A DNA stretch of 64,000 nt from CAVXFL01 sp963761015 (GTDB lineage: Bacteria; Pseudomonadota; Alphaproteobacteria; Acetobacterales; Acetobacteraceae): the NCBI GenBank assembly GCA_963761015.1, contig CAVXFL010000012.1, positions 1 to 64,000 of the forward strand. The letters are read 5' to 3'. Below, piece by piece: positions 8,178 through 17,115 of this stretch. The first letter of the stretch is position 1. Every line of letters starts with the position of its first letter. The translations under genes were made by a program, and so were the position numbers. The notes below the pieces were generated by a model. The model was not told the origin of the DNA and ran no database searches. It saw nothing but the letters and a program-made list of their open reading frames with translations.

Positions 8178-9470
8178 TCAGGCCGGCTCGATGCGGATCA
8201 GGGCGGGACGCTCCACCACCGAATCGAGTGCGGCGACGCGCGCCAGGACCGCGCGCATGGCTGTTTCCCCGGTCTCGTGCGTCACCAGCACCACCGGCAC
8301 CGCCTCGCCCGGGCTGCGGCCGCGCTGCAGCATCGATTCGAGCGAAATGCCGATATCGCGCAGAATCGCCGTCACCTCGGCGATCACGCCGGGCCGGTCG
8401 ACCACCATCAGCCGCAAGTAATAGGCGCCGGAATGCGCCACCATCGGCACGGTGGGCCGCTGCGCCAGCGCCTCGGAGGCCGCGCCCCACACCGGGGTCG
8501 CGCGCCCGCGGGCGATGTCGATCAGGTCGGCCACCACCGCCGAGGCGGTCGGCCCCGCGCCCGCGCCGCGGCCTTCCAGCATCAGCTTGCCGGCGAAATC
8601 GGTCTCCGCCACCACCGCGTTGAACACGCCGTCCACGCTGGCGATGGGCGAGCCCACCGGCACCATGCAGGGGTGCACGCGGCACTCGATCCCGCCCTCG
8701 GTGCAGCGCGCGATGCCGAGCAGCTTGATGCGATAGCCCAATTCCCCGGCATAGCCGATGTCGAGCGCGGAGATGCCGCGAATGCCCTCCACATGCACGG
8801 CGTCGAACGCGACCGGTCCGCCGAACGCCAGCCCGGCCAGGATCGCGAGCTTGTGCGCCGCGTCGATGCCGTCGATGTCGAGCGACGGGTCCGCCTCGGC
8901 GTAGCCGAGCTTCTGCGCCTCGGCGAGCACCTCGGTGAATTCCCGGCCGCGCTCGCGCATGACCGTCAGGATGTAGTTGCAGGTGCCGTTCAGGATGCCG
9001 GCGACGCGGGAAATGCGGTTCGCCGCGAGCCCCTCGCGAATCGCCTTGATCACCGGAATGCCACCGGCCACCGCCGCTTCGAACGCCAGCGCCACGCCGG
9101 CGCGCTCGGCCTGCGCGGCAAGTCTGGCCCCGTGCACCGCGATCAGCGCCTTGTTGGCCGTCACCACGGGCTTGCCAGCGCCGAGCGCCGTCTCCACCAG
9201 CGCCGGCGCCGGGCCCTCGGCGCCGCCGATCAGCTCGACGACCACATCGATTTCCGGATCGGCGGCAAGCGCCACCGGGTCCTCGTACCAACGCAACCCG
9301 GCCAGCGGCACGCCGCGGTCGCGCAGCCGATCGCGTGCCGACACGGCCGTGACGGCGAGGCCCCGCCCCGCCCGCGCGGTGATGATGTCGGCGTTCTCGC
9401 GCAACAGCCGCAGCACGCCGCAGCCGACCGTGCCGAGGCCGGCGATGGCGACGGAAAGCGGACGGCTCAT
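8178..9470 (-). CDS. hom: Homoserine dehydrogenase
   Basis: Catalyses NAD(P)H-dependent reduction of aspartate semialdehyde to homoserine, the branch step to threonine and methionine. The 430 residues show an N-terminal Rossmann motif (AIAGLGTVGCGVLRLL), the nucleotide/catalytic segment with VTANKALIA, the signature GILNGTCNYILT, and a C-terminal ACT domain (VVDRPGVIAEVTAILRDIG), which in other species gives feedback control by threonine. Its ATG overlaps the alaC stop by 4 bases (ATGA), so the two are co-transcribed and translationally coupled, linking transamination and aspartate-family synthesis. Confidence 0.95.
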   Translation of the reverse strand: MSRPLSVAIAGLGTVGCGVLRLLRENADIITARAGRGLAVTAVSARDRLRDRGVPLAGLRWYEDPVALAADPEIDVVVELIGGAEGPAPALVETALGAGKPVVTANKALIAVHGARLAAQAERAGVALAFEAAVAGGIPVIKAIREGLAANRISRVAGILNGTCNYILTVMRERGREFTEVLAEAQKLGYAEADPSLDIDGIDAAHKLAILAGLAFGGPVAFDAVHVEGIRGISALDIGYAGELGYRIKLLGIARCTEGGIECRVHPCMVPVGSPIASVDGVFNAVVAETDFAGKLMLEGRGAGAGPTASAVVADLIDIARGRATPVWGAASEALAQRPTVPMVAHSGAYYLRLMVVDRPGVIAEVTAILRDIGISLESMLQRGRSPGEAVPVVLVTHETGETAMRAVLARVAALDSVVERPALIRIEPA

Positions 9471-10693
9471 GCGCGCAGCGCTTGCAGGTGCGGCTCGTCC
9501 TCCGCGACGCGGTTGGTGCCGGCCTGCAGGAACGCGCGGACGTTGCGCGCGGCCTGACGAAGCCGCTGGGTGTTCTCGACCAGCGCGATGCGCACGAAGC
9601 CCTCGCCGTATTCGCCGAAACCGAGGCCGGGCGCGACGGCCACGCGCGCCCGGGCCAGCAAGAGCTTGCTGAATTCCACGCTGCCGAGATGCGCGTAGGC
9701 CGGCGGAACCGGCGCCCAGGCGAACATGGAGGCCTCGGGCATCGGCACCTGCCACCCCGCCGCGGCGAGGCCGCGGATCAGCACGTCGCGCCGCTCGCGA
9801 TACATCCGGCGCAACTCGGCCACGCAATCCTGCGGCCCGTTCAGCGCCGCCACGGCCGCCACCTGGATCGGCGTGAAGGCGCCGTAGTCGAGGTACGACT
9901 TCATGCGCGCGAGCGCGGCGATCAGGCGGGCGTTGCCGGCCGCGAACCCGACCCGCCAGCCCGGCATCGAATAGGTCTTGGACATGCTGGTGAACTCGAC
10001 CGCGATGTCCTTGGCGCCGGCCACCTGCAACAGCGAGGGCGGCGCGGAGTCGCCGAAATAGATTTCCGCGTAGGCGATGTCGGAGAGCAGAAACACGTCG
10101 TGCTGGCGGGCGAAGCGGACCAACTCGCGGTAGAAATCGAGATCGGCCAGATAGGCCGTCGGGTTGGACGGGAAATTCACGATCAGCGCGGTCGGCTTCG
10201 GCACCGAATGGCGCACCGCGCGATCCAGCGCGCGCAGCATCTCCTCGTCCGGGCGGGCCGGAATGCTGCGCACCGAGGCGCCGGCGATGATGAAGCCGAA
10301 CTGGTGGATCGGGTACGACGGGTTCGGCACCAGAATCGTGTCACCCGGGCTGGTGATCGCCGAGGCCAGGTTGGCCAGCCCCTCCTTGGAGCCGAGGGTC
10401 ACGATGATCTCGCTCTCGGGATCGAGCCCCACGTCGAAGCGGCGCCGGTAATAGCCGGCGAGCGCGCGGCGCAGGCCGGGGATGCCGCGGCTCATCGAAT
10501 AGCGGTGGGTGCGCGGGTCCTGTACCGTCTCGACCAGCTTGGCCACGATATGCGCCGGCGTCGGGGTGTCCGGGTTGCCCATGCCGAGATCGATGATGTC
10601 CTCGCCGGCCGAGCGGGCGCGCGCCTTCGCCTGGTTTACCTCGGCGAAGACATAGGGCGGCAGGCGGCGGATGCGGTGGAACTCGTCGGGCAT
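9467..10693 (-). CDS. alaC: Alanine/2-aminobutyrate-type aminotransferase (AlaC family)
   Basis: PLP-dependent class I/II aminotransferase, 408 residues. Starts MPDEFHRIRRLPPYVFAEV as in AlaC and LL-diaminopimelate aminotransferase-like proteins; conserved segments are GMGNPDTPTP, NFPSNPTA and SMSKTYSMPGWRVGFAAGN, the last holding the Schiff-base lysine. AlaC homologues sit directly upstream of hom in many alphaproteobacteria, as here (4-bp overlap). The usual assignment is glutamate-pyruvate transamination; a role supplying aspartate-pathway intermediates is possible but not shown by the sequence. Confidence 0.9.
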   Translation of the reverse strand: MPDEFHRIRRLPPYVFAEVNQAKARARSAGEDIIDLGMGNPDTPTPAHIVAKLVETVQDPRTHRYSMSRGIPGLRRALAGYYRRRFDVGLDPESEIIVTLGSKEGLANLASAITSPGDTILVPNPSYPIHQFGFIIAGASVRSIPARPDEEMLRALDRAVRHSVPKPTALIVNFPSNPTAYLADLDFYRELVRFARQHDVFLLSDIAYAEIYFGDSAPPSLLQVAGAKDIAVEFTSMSKTYSMPGWRVGFAAGNARLIAALARMKSYLDYGAFTPIQVAAVAALNGPQDCVAELRRMYRERRDVLIRGLAAAGWQVPMPEASMFAWAPVPPAYAHLGSVEFSKLLLARARVAVAPGLGFGEYGEGFVRIALVENTQRLRQAARNVRAFLQAGTNRVAEDEPHLQALRA

Positions 10694-10716
10694 CGGCGGG
10701 GATCCGTGACAGGCGT

Positions 10717-11664
10717 TCAGTCTATAAGCCGCGCCGCGCCACCGCGACCACCGGCTTGCGCGCTCATCCGGATTGCGGCGGCGGGAACGCCCTCGGTGGT
10801 CAGCGCCGCCACCATGGCGCGGGCGCGGGCGAGCGCCAGATCGACGCCCTCGGCCTGCACCTGCGGCGTCGCGTCGGTCGCGTCGCCGAACCCGATCACT
10901 TCCACGCCGTGGCGGCCGCGCCGCGCCGCCAGGGTTTTCAGCGCGGCGACGTCGTCCGTCGACAGCACGGCCGAGTTCGGCGGAAACCCGACCGCGACCG
11001 GCGCCCCGCCGGCCGCGGTCAGTTTCTCCCGCTTGGCCGGTTCGGGCGGCGCGACCGGGAACGGCCTGGGTTTGGCGACCGGGATCGCGACCCCCGCGAG
11101 ACGCGGGGGCGGCGGTGGCGCCGCCGGGATCGCCGGCATCGGGCCGAGCGATACGGGGCTGGACGGCGGCAGCGAAGCCGGGCCGGCCGTCACCTGCTTC
11201 GCCCCGCGTTTGGCCGAACCGGCGGCGCTGGGCGGGGCAGTGACCGCTTCCAGGGTCGCCGAAGCCGCGTTCGCGTCGGGCGGGGGCTGCGCGCCCGGAA
11301 ACCCGGGCGGATTGGCCTGCGGCAGGTTCGGGATGGGCATCAGCTTGGCTTCGTATCGCGCGTTGGCGCGGTCCGCCGCCAGCTTGTCCATGATGCGCCG
11401 CCGCGCCGCCGGATCGGGCATCGCCGGCTTGGGCGGGATGCTGCCGAGATTGGGATACGGCATATCCACGTTCGGCGGCGGCGGCCGCTGCTCCGCGATC
11501 GCCCCGCCTTGCAGCCCGTGCCACCACTGCACCGGGTTGATCGCCGTGTTCGGGCCGCAGCCGACAAGCGGCAAGATCGCCGCCAGCGGCAAGCCCGCCC
11601 GCCGCAGTCGTCGGGCGGCGGCCATGCCCCGCCGGGCCTCACTAGCTCGCTTCGGCTTTCCCAT
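10717..11664 (-). CDS. Pro/Ala-rich lipoprotein with an OmpA-like C-terminal domain
   Basis: About 315 residues. The N-terminal hydrophobic segment ends in a lipobox, LPLVGC, so the protein is probably lipid-anchored. The middle is low-complexity, rich in Pro and Ala, and likely spans the periplasm. The C-terminal ~90 residues (VGFPPNSAVLSTDDVAALK ... EVIGFGDATDA ... DLALARARAMVAALTTEGV) have the layout of an OmpA-like peptidoglycan-binding domain, though the usual NR-based motif is weak. It lies 23 bases upstream of alaC on the same strand and may head that operon. It is divergent from phaC. Several starts are possible (11676, 11664, 11625); 11664 is a compromise. Confidence 0.65.
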   Translation of the reverse strand: MGKPKRASEARRGMAAARRLRRAGLPLAAILPLVGCGPNTAINPVQWWHGLQGGAIAEQRPPPPNVDMPYPNLGSIPPKPAMPDPAARRRIMDKLAADRANARYEAKLMPIPNLPQANPPGFPGAQPPPDANAASATLEAVTAPPSAAGSAKRGAKQVTAGPASLPPSSPVSLGPMPAIPAAPPPPPRLAGVAIPVAKPRPFPVAPPEPAKREKLTAAGGAPVAVGFPPNSAVLSTDDVAALKTLAARRGRHGVEVIGFGDATDATPQVQAEGVDLALARARAMVAALTTEGVPAAAIRMSAQAGGRGGAARLID

Positions 11665-11749
11665 ATACCCTGGCATATCACGTGATTCCGTTCCGGCGCG
11701 CGCCAAAATTCTGTAGCGCGGCCGCGCCTCGGACGAAAAGGATACTTGC

Positions 11750-13549
11750 ATGGACGAACAAGCGAAGTCGGCTGCGGCGCAGTTCCGCTTGCCCGACCCG
11801 GCGGTCGTCAGCCGCACGATGGCCGATATCGCGGAGCGGTCGCAGCGCGTCGTCTCGGAATGGCTGAAGCGACAATCGGAGCAGACGCCCCAACTCGATC
11901 CGCTGAACATCGGCAGCGCCTTTCTGGAGATGACGGCGCGGCTCGTCACCAACCCGACGCGCCTGATGCAGGCCCAGCTCGGTTTTTGGCAGGACTACAT
12001 GACGCTGTGGCAGAACACCACGCGGCGCATGCTGGGCCTGGAATCCAAGCCGGTGATCCAGACCCGCCCGGGCGACCGCCGCTTCAAGGACGACGCCTGG
12101 AACGACAACCAGGTCTTCGACTTCATCAAGCAGTCCTATCTTTTGGCCGCGCGCTACGTGCAGGACGTGGTGACGCAGGTCGACGGACTCGATCCGCAGA
12201 CCGCGCAGAAGGTCGATTTTTACGCCCGGCAGTTCATCGACGCGATGAGTCCGAGCAACTTCCTGCTGACCAACCCGGAAGTGCTGCGCAAGACCATCGA
12301 ATCGGGCGGCGAGAACCTGCTGCGCGGCCTCAACAACCTGCTGGCCGACCTGGAGCGCGGCCGCGGCAAGCTGCACATCAAGATGACCGATCTCGACGCG
12401 TTCAAGGTCGGCGAGAACATCGCGATCACGCCGGGCAAGGTGGTCTATCAGACCGAGCTGATGCAGCTGATCCAGTACTCGCCGACCACTGAATCGGTTC
12501 TGAAGCGGCCGCTGCTGATCATTCCGCCCTGGATCAACAAGTTCTACATCCTCGATCTGCGGCCCCGGAACAGCTTCGTGCGCTGGGCGCTGTCGCAGGG
12601 CCACACCGTGTTCATGGTGAGCTGGGTCAATCCCGACGAGCGCCTCGCCGAGAAGGGCTTCGAGGATTACATGCGCGAGGGCGCGCTCGCCGCGCTGGAC
12701 GCCATCGCGGAGGCGACCGGCGAGCGCGAGGTGAACGTGATCGGCTACTGTCTCGGCGGCACCCTGCTGGGCTCGACGCTCGCCTACATGGCGGCGACCG
12801 GTGACGAGCGCGTGAAGACCGCGACGTTCTTCGTCACCCTGCTGGATTTCCGCGAGTGCGGCGAACTGAAGGTGTTCATCGACGAGGAGCAGCTGAAGTC
12901 GCTCGAGGAGAAGATGATGCGTCGCGGCTATCTCGAGGGCAGCGAGATGGGCACGACGTTCAACATGCTGCGCGCCAACGACCTGATCTGGTCGTTCGTG
13001 GTGAACAACTATCTGCTCGGCAACGAGCCGTTCCCGTTCGATCTGCTGTACTGGAATTCCGATTGCACGCGCATGCCGGCGCGCATGCACAGCTTCTACC
13101 TGCGTAACATGTACCAGAGCAACAAGCTGGTCGAGCCGGGCGGCATCACCTTGGCCGGGGTGCCGATCGATCTGTCGCGGGTGCGGGTGCCGGCCTACTT
13201 CCTCTCCACGCGCGAGGACCACATCGCGCCCTGGCGCGGCACCTATCTCGGCGCCCGCGCATTGTCGGGGCCGACGCGCTTCGTGCTCGCCGGTTCCGGC
13301 CACATCGCCGGGGTCATCAATCCACCCGATTCCGGCAAGTACAACCACTGGCAGAACCCGGATCTACCGCCGGCGCCGGAGGACTGGCTGAGCGGAGCGA
13401 CCGAGATCGCCGGGTCGTGGTGGCCGGACTGGCACCGTTGGATCGTGAGCCACGGCTCCGAGCAGGTGCCGGCGCGCGTACCCGGGGACGGCAAGCTGCC
13501 CCCGATCGAGGAGGCGCCCGGAAGTTACGTGAAGCTGCGCCTCGGCTGA
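11750..13549 (+). CDS. phaC: Class I poly(3-hydroxyalkanoate) synthase
   Basis: Polymerises (R)-3-hydroxyacyl-CoA into polyhydroxybutyrate granules. At 599 residues it has the length of class I PhaC. The lipase-like box is GYCLGG with the nucleophile Cys334; the other catalytic residues are Asp490 (REDHIAPW) and His518 (GSGHIAG). The N-terminal domain is the usual helical PhaC_N region. It is the first gene downstream of a divergent promoter region shared with the OmpA-like lipoprotein gene. No phaA, phaB or phasin genes are adjacent; bdhA, which acts on released hydroxybutyrate, is at 44.7 kb. Confidence 0.97.
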   Translation: MDEQAKSAAAQFRLPDPAVVSRTMADIAERSQRVVSEWLKRQSEQTPQLDPLNIGSAFLEMTARLVTNPTRLMQAQLGFWQDYMTLWQNTTRRMLGLESKPVIQTRPGDRRFKDDAWNDNQVFDFIKQSYLLAARYVQDVVTQVDGLDPQTAQKVDFYARQFIDAMSPSNFLLTNPEVLRKTIESGGENLLRGLNNLLADLERGRGKLHIKMTDLDAFKVGENIAITPGKVVYQTELMQLIQYSPTTESVLKRPLLIIPPWINKFYILDLRPRNSFVRWALSQGHTVFMVSWVNPDERLAEKGFEDYMREGALAALDAIAEATGEREVNVIGYCLGGTLLGSTLAYMAATGDERVKTATFFVTLLDFRECGELKVFIDEEQLKSLEEKMMRRGYLEGSEMGTTFNMLRANDLIWSFVVNNYLLGNEPFPFDLLYWNSDCTRMPARMHSFYLRNMYQSNKLVEPGGITLAGVPIDLSRVRVPAYFLSTREDHIAPWRGTYLGARALSGPTRFVLAGSGHIAGVINPPDSGKYNHWQNPDLPPAPEDWLSGATEIAGSWWPDWHRWIVSHGSEQVPARVPGDGKLPPIEEAPGSYVKLRLG

Positions 13550-13631
13550 GCCCGAACCGGAAACTGGCTACAGGCGGGAATTCGCACGCCCGAGGGAGGC
13601 GGCAATCGGCGAGCTTGCTATTCTCGCGCTG

Positions 13632-13946
13632 GTGATCGTGGCGTCGATCACCGCCTATAGCCAGGCGAAGCGGCGACACCAGTGGTCCTGGCGCCTGTTC
13701 GGCTGGATCATGCTGCTCGCGCTACTGCTCGTGCTCGTGAGTTCGGCCATTCCCTTCGTGCTGGCCTATGCCGGATGGAACATCCGCGCCAACGCCGGCC
13801 TGGTCACCGCGCTGGTCATCGCGGTCATCCTGCTCGGGGTGGCGCTGATCACCGTAGCGGCGGTGACGATGCAGCGCCGCTATCTTCCGCCGGATTCGCG
13901 CCGTGCCGACGCGCCCCGGACGGACCGGCGGCGTCCGTTCGGATAG
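13632..13946 (+). CDS. Small membrane protein of unknown function
   Basis: From the GTG at 13632 the protein has 104 residues, with two or three hydrophobic segments (WIMLLALLLVLVSSAIPFVL and LVTALVIAVILLGVALITVA) and a basic, polar tail. The reading frame stays open upstream and would add IGELAILALV, completing another hydrophobic segment. A strong AGGGAGG ribosome-binding site sits 5 bases before an ATC codon at 13605 rather than before the GTG, so the true start may be there (see findings). It lies between phaC and the convergent RND permease. No family is recognised. Confidence 0.5.
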   Translation: MIVASITAYSQAKRRHQWSWRLFGWIMLLALLLVLVSSAIPFVLAYAGWNIRANAGLVTALVIAVILLGVALITVAAVTMQRRYLPPDSRRADAPRTDRRRPFG

Positions 13947-13955
13947 CGACCCGCG

Positions 13956-16900
13956 TCACTCGCCCGCCGTGTGCGCGGGCTCGCGCTGACGACGGCGGCG
14001 GAAGCGTGCCTTGGCGCGCTCGCGGATCGTCTGGAACGACACGTACAGCATCGGAATCAGGAAAATGCCGATCGAGCTCGCGGCGATCATGCCGCCGAAC
14101 ACGGCGGTGCCGACGCCGCGCCGGCTCAGCTCGGCCGCGCCCGCCGCCCAAACCAGCGGCACCAGGCCGAGAATGAACGCGACCGAGGTCATCATCACCG
14201 CGCGGAACCGCATCTGCGCGCCGAGCGCCGCGGCCTCGCGAATACTCATCCCCTCCTCGCGCCGCTCCTTGGCGAATTCCACGATCAGGATGCCGTTCTT
14301 CGCGGCGAGCGCGATCAGCACCACCAGCCCGATCTGCGCGTACAGATCGAGCGAGAGCCCGGCGATCAGAATCGCCACGAACGAACCGGCCACCCCGACC
14401 ACCACCGACAACAAGACCGGTATCGGAATCATCCAGCTTTCGTACAGCGCCACCAGGAACAGGTACGCGAACAGCACCGCCAGCGCGAGAATCCAGAACG
14501 TCTGCCCCTTGGTCAGCATTTCCTGATAGGCGGTGCCGGTCCACTCGTAGGAATAGCCCGCCGGCAAGGTTCTGGCCGAAACCTGCGCCATCGCGGCGAG
14601 CGCGGTGCCGGAGGAAACGCCGGGCGCGGGGCTGCCGTTGACGGTGATCGAGCGGTAGTTGTTGTAGCGGGTGATCACCTGCGGCCCGGTCACCATGCGC
14701 AGATTGGCGATGGCGCGCATCGGCACCATCTCGCCCTTGTTGTTGCGAACGTAGATCTTCCAGATCGCCGCGATGTCGTTGCGGTCGGCGGAATCGCCCT
14801 CGATCAGCACCTGCCAGGTGCGCCCGAACAGGTTGAAGTTGTTCACGTAGATGCCGCCGAGCGTGGCTTGCAGCGCGCTGAACACGTCGTCGACGTTCAG
14901 CCCCAGCGCCTGCGCCTTCTCGCGGTCGATGTCGAGGTAGATCGAGGGGTTGGTGGCAGTGAAGGTCGAGAACACGCGGGCGAGCCGCTTGTCCTGGTTG
15001 GCCGCGGCGATCAGCCCGCGCATCACGCTGCCCATTGCCGCCGGGTCCTGCCCCTCCAGCGCCTCCAACTGGTACTCGAACCCGCCCGAGGTGGACAGGC
15101 CGATGATCGGCGGCAGGTTGAACGGAAACACCATCGCCGAGCGAATCCGCTGCGCCGCGCCGAACACTTTTCGGATCAGCGCCTGCGCCTTGTCGGCGGC
15201 GCCGGTGCGCTCGGAGAACGGCTTCAGCCGCGCCACCACCAGCGCCGCGTTGGGCTCCGCCGTGCCGTCGAGCAGCGAGAAGCCGATGATCGACAAGGTG
15301 TCGGCGACCTGCGGCATGCCCTCCACGATGCTTTCGACCCGGCGCACCACGTTCGACGTGCGCGCCACCGCGGCGCCGTCCGGCAATTGCACTGAGATGA
15401 AGAACGCGCCCTGGTCCTCCTCAGGCAGGAACCCGGTGGGCGTGAACAGGGACAGCCCGTAGACCCCGGCGGCGAAGACGGCGATCACCAGCAGCGACAG
15501 CGCCGCGAGCCGCACCAGCCGCCGCACGATGGCGGCGTAGCCGTCGCGGAGATAGTCGATGCCGCGCAGCACCCAGCGCATGGGGCCGCGCTGCTTGCGT
15601 CCGGTATGGCGCAGGAACAGCGCGCACAAGGCCGGCGACAGGGTCAGCGCGTTGGTGGCCGAAATGAACATCGCCACGCTGATGGTCACGGCGAACTGCC
15701 GGAACAACGTGCCGGACAGGCCGGGCATGAACGCGATCGGCACGAACACCGACAGCAGAACGAGCGTGATGGCGACGATCGGCCCGGTGATCTGGCGCAT
15801 CGCCACGTCGGTCGCCTCGGCGGGCGTGAGATCGGCGCGCTCCTCCATCACGCGCTCGACGTTCTCGACCACCACGATGGCGTCGTCGACCACGATGCCG
15901 ATGGCGAGCACGAGGGCGAGCAACGAGATGGTGTTGGCGGAATAGCCGAGCGCCATCAGTCCCGCGAAGGTGCCGATCAGGCTGACCGGCACCGCCACCG
16001 TCGGGATGATCGTCGCGCGCACGTTGCCGAGGAACAGGTAAACCACCAGCACGACCAGCAAAAACGCGATGCCGAGCGTAATCATCACCTCTTCGATCGT
16101 ATCGGTGACGAACGTGGTGGCGTTGTACATCACCATGGCCTTGAGCCCGGTGGGGAAGCGCTTGCCTATGGTGGCGAGCGTCTTGCGCACCGCCGCCGCG
16201 GTTTGCACCGCGTTGGCGCCGGGCGAGAGGTAGATGCCGATCGGCACCCCCGGCTGGCCGTTGATGCGGGCTTCGCTGTCCTCGTTCTGCGGCCCCATCT
16301 CGACCCGCGCGACGTCGCGCACGCGCAGCACCGAGCCGTCCGGGTTGGCGCGGATGACGATGTTGCCGAATTGCTCGGGCGTTTGCAGCCGCCCGCGCGT
16401 CTGCACGTTCAACTGCAACTGCTGCTGGCTGCTGATCGGGCGCGCACCGATGCGCCCCACCGGGGCCTGCACGTTCTGCGCCCTGATGGCCGCGATCACG
16501 TCCGAGGGCGACAGATTGAGGCTGACGAGGCGGCGGATGTCGAACCAGATCCGCATCGCGTAGTTCATCTTGGCGAACAGCGTGGCCGAGCCGACGCCGG
16601 CCGTGCGGGAGATCGCGTCCAGCACGTTGATGATGGCGTAATTGGTGATGAACAGCGGGCTCTGCTGGCCATTGTTGCTGTAAAGCACGATGAATTCCAG
16701 AATCGCGGTGGAGCGCTTCTGGACCGTGACCCCCTCCTGCTGCACCTCCGTCGGCAGTTGCGACAGCGCCGATTGCACGCGGTTGTTCACGTTGATGGTG
16801 TCGATGTCGGGGTCGGTGCCCAGCGCGAAACTGACGGTGAGCGTATAGCTGCCGTCGTCGCCGCTGGTCGATTTCATGTAGAGCGACTTGTCGACGCCGA

Positions 16901-17111
16901 CGACTTGCGCCTCCAACGGCTCGGCGACGCTCGCCTCCACCGTCGCGGCCGAGGCGCCGGGGTAAATGGCGGTCACCCGCACCTGCGGCGGCACGATGTC
17001 GGGGAACTGCGAGACCGCGATGCGCGACAGCGCCAACCCGCCCGCGATCGTAATGATAATCGCGATGACGATGGCAAGCCGCGGGCGGCGGATGAAGACG
17101 GACGAGATCAT
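13956..17111 (-). CDS. RND-family multidrug efflux permease (HAE1, AcrB/MexF-like)
   Basis: A 1051-residue inner-membrane proton/drug antiporter. The N-terminus MISSVFIRRPRLAIVIAIII is typical; two large periplasmic loops separate TM1-2 and TM7-8; TM4 carries the proton-relay acids in GIVVDDAIVVVENVERVMEE; the PAIC-like segment and closing 12-TM pattern are present. ATG at 17111 follows the adaptor stop at 17116 by only four bases, so both are one operon. No outer-membrane channel gene follows, so a TolC-type partner must be encoded elsewhere. No TetR-type regulator is adjacent. The substrate range is unknown; the MexF-like branch often handles phenicols and quinolones. Confidence 0.93.
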   Translation of the reverse strand: MISSVFIRRPRLAIVIAIIITIAGGLALSRIAVSQFPDIVPPQVRVTAIYPGASAATVEASVAEPLEAQVVGVDKSLYMKSTSGDDGSYTLTVSFALGTDPDIDTINVNNRVQSALSQLPTEVQQEGVTVQKRSTAILEFIVLYSNNGQQSPLFITNYAIINVLDAISRTAGVGSATLFAKMNYAMRIWFDIRRLVSLNLSPSDVIAAIRAQNVQAPVGRIGARPISSQQQLQLNVQTRGRLQTPEQFGNIVIRANPDGSVLRVRDVARVEMGPQNEDSEARINGQPGVPIGIYLSPGANAVQTAAAVRKTLATIGKRFPTGLKAMVMYNATTFVTDTIEEVMITLGIAFLLVVLVVYLFLGNVRATIIPTVAVPVSLIGTFAGLMALGYSANTISLLALVLAIGIVVDDAIVVVENVERVMEERADLTPAEATDVAMRQITGPIVAITLVLLSVFVPIAFMPGLSGTLFRQFAVTISVAMFISATNALTLSPALCALFLRHTGRKQRGPMRWVLRGIDYLRDGYAAIVRRLVRLAALSLLVIAVFAAGVYGLSLFTPTGFLPEEDQGAFFISVQLPDGAAVARTSNVVRRVESIVEGMPQVADTLSIIGFSLLDGTAEPNAALVVARLKPFSERTGAADKAQALIRKVFGAAQRIRSAMVFPFNLPPIIGLSTSGGFEYQLEALEGQDPAAMGSVMRGLIAAANQDKRLARVFSTFTATNPSIYLDIDREKAQALGLNVDDVFSALQATLGGIYVNNFNLFGRTWQVLIEGDSADRNDIAAIWKIYVRNNKGEMVPMRAIANLRMVTGPQVITRYNNYRSITVNGSPAPGVSSGTALAAMAQVSARTLPAGYSYEWTGTAYQEMLTKGQTFWILALAVLFAYLFLVALYESWMIPIPVLLSVVVGVAGSFVAILIAGLSLDLYAQIGLVVLIALAAKNGILIVEFAKERREEGMSIREAAALGAQMRFRAVMMTSVAFILGLVPLVWAAGAAELSRRGVGTAVFGGMIAASSIGIFLIPMLYVSFQTIRERAKARFRRRRQREPAHTAGE

Positions 17112-17115
17112 CGGC

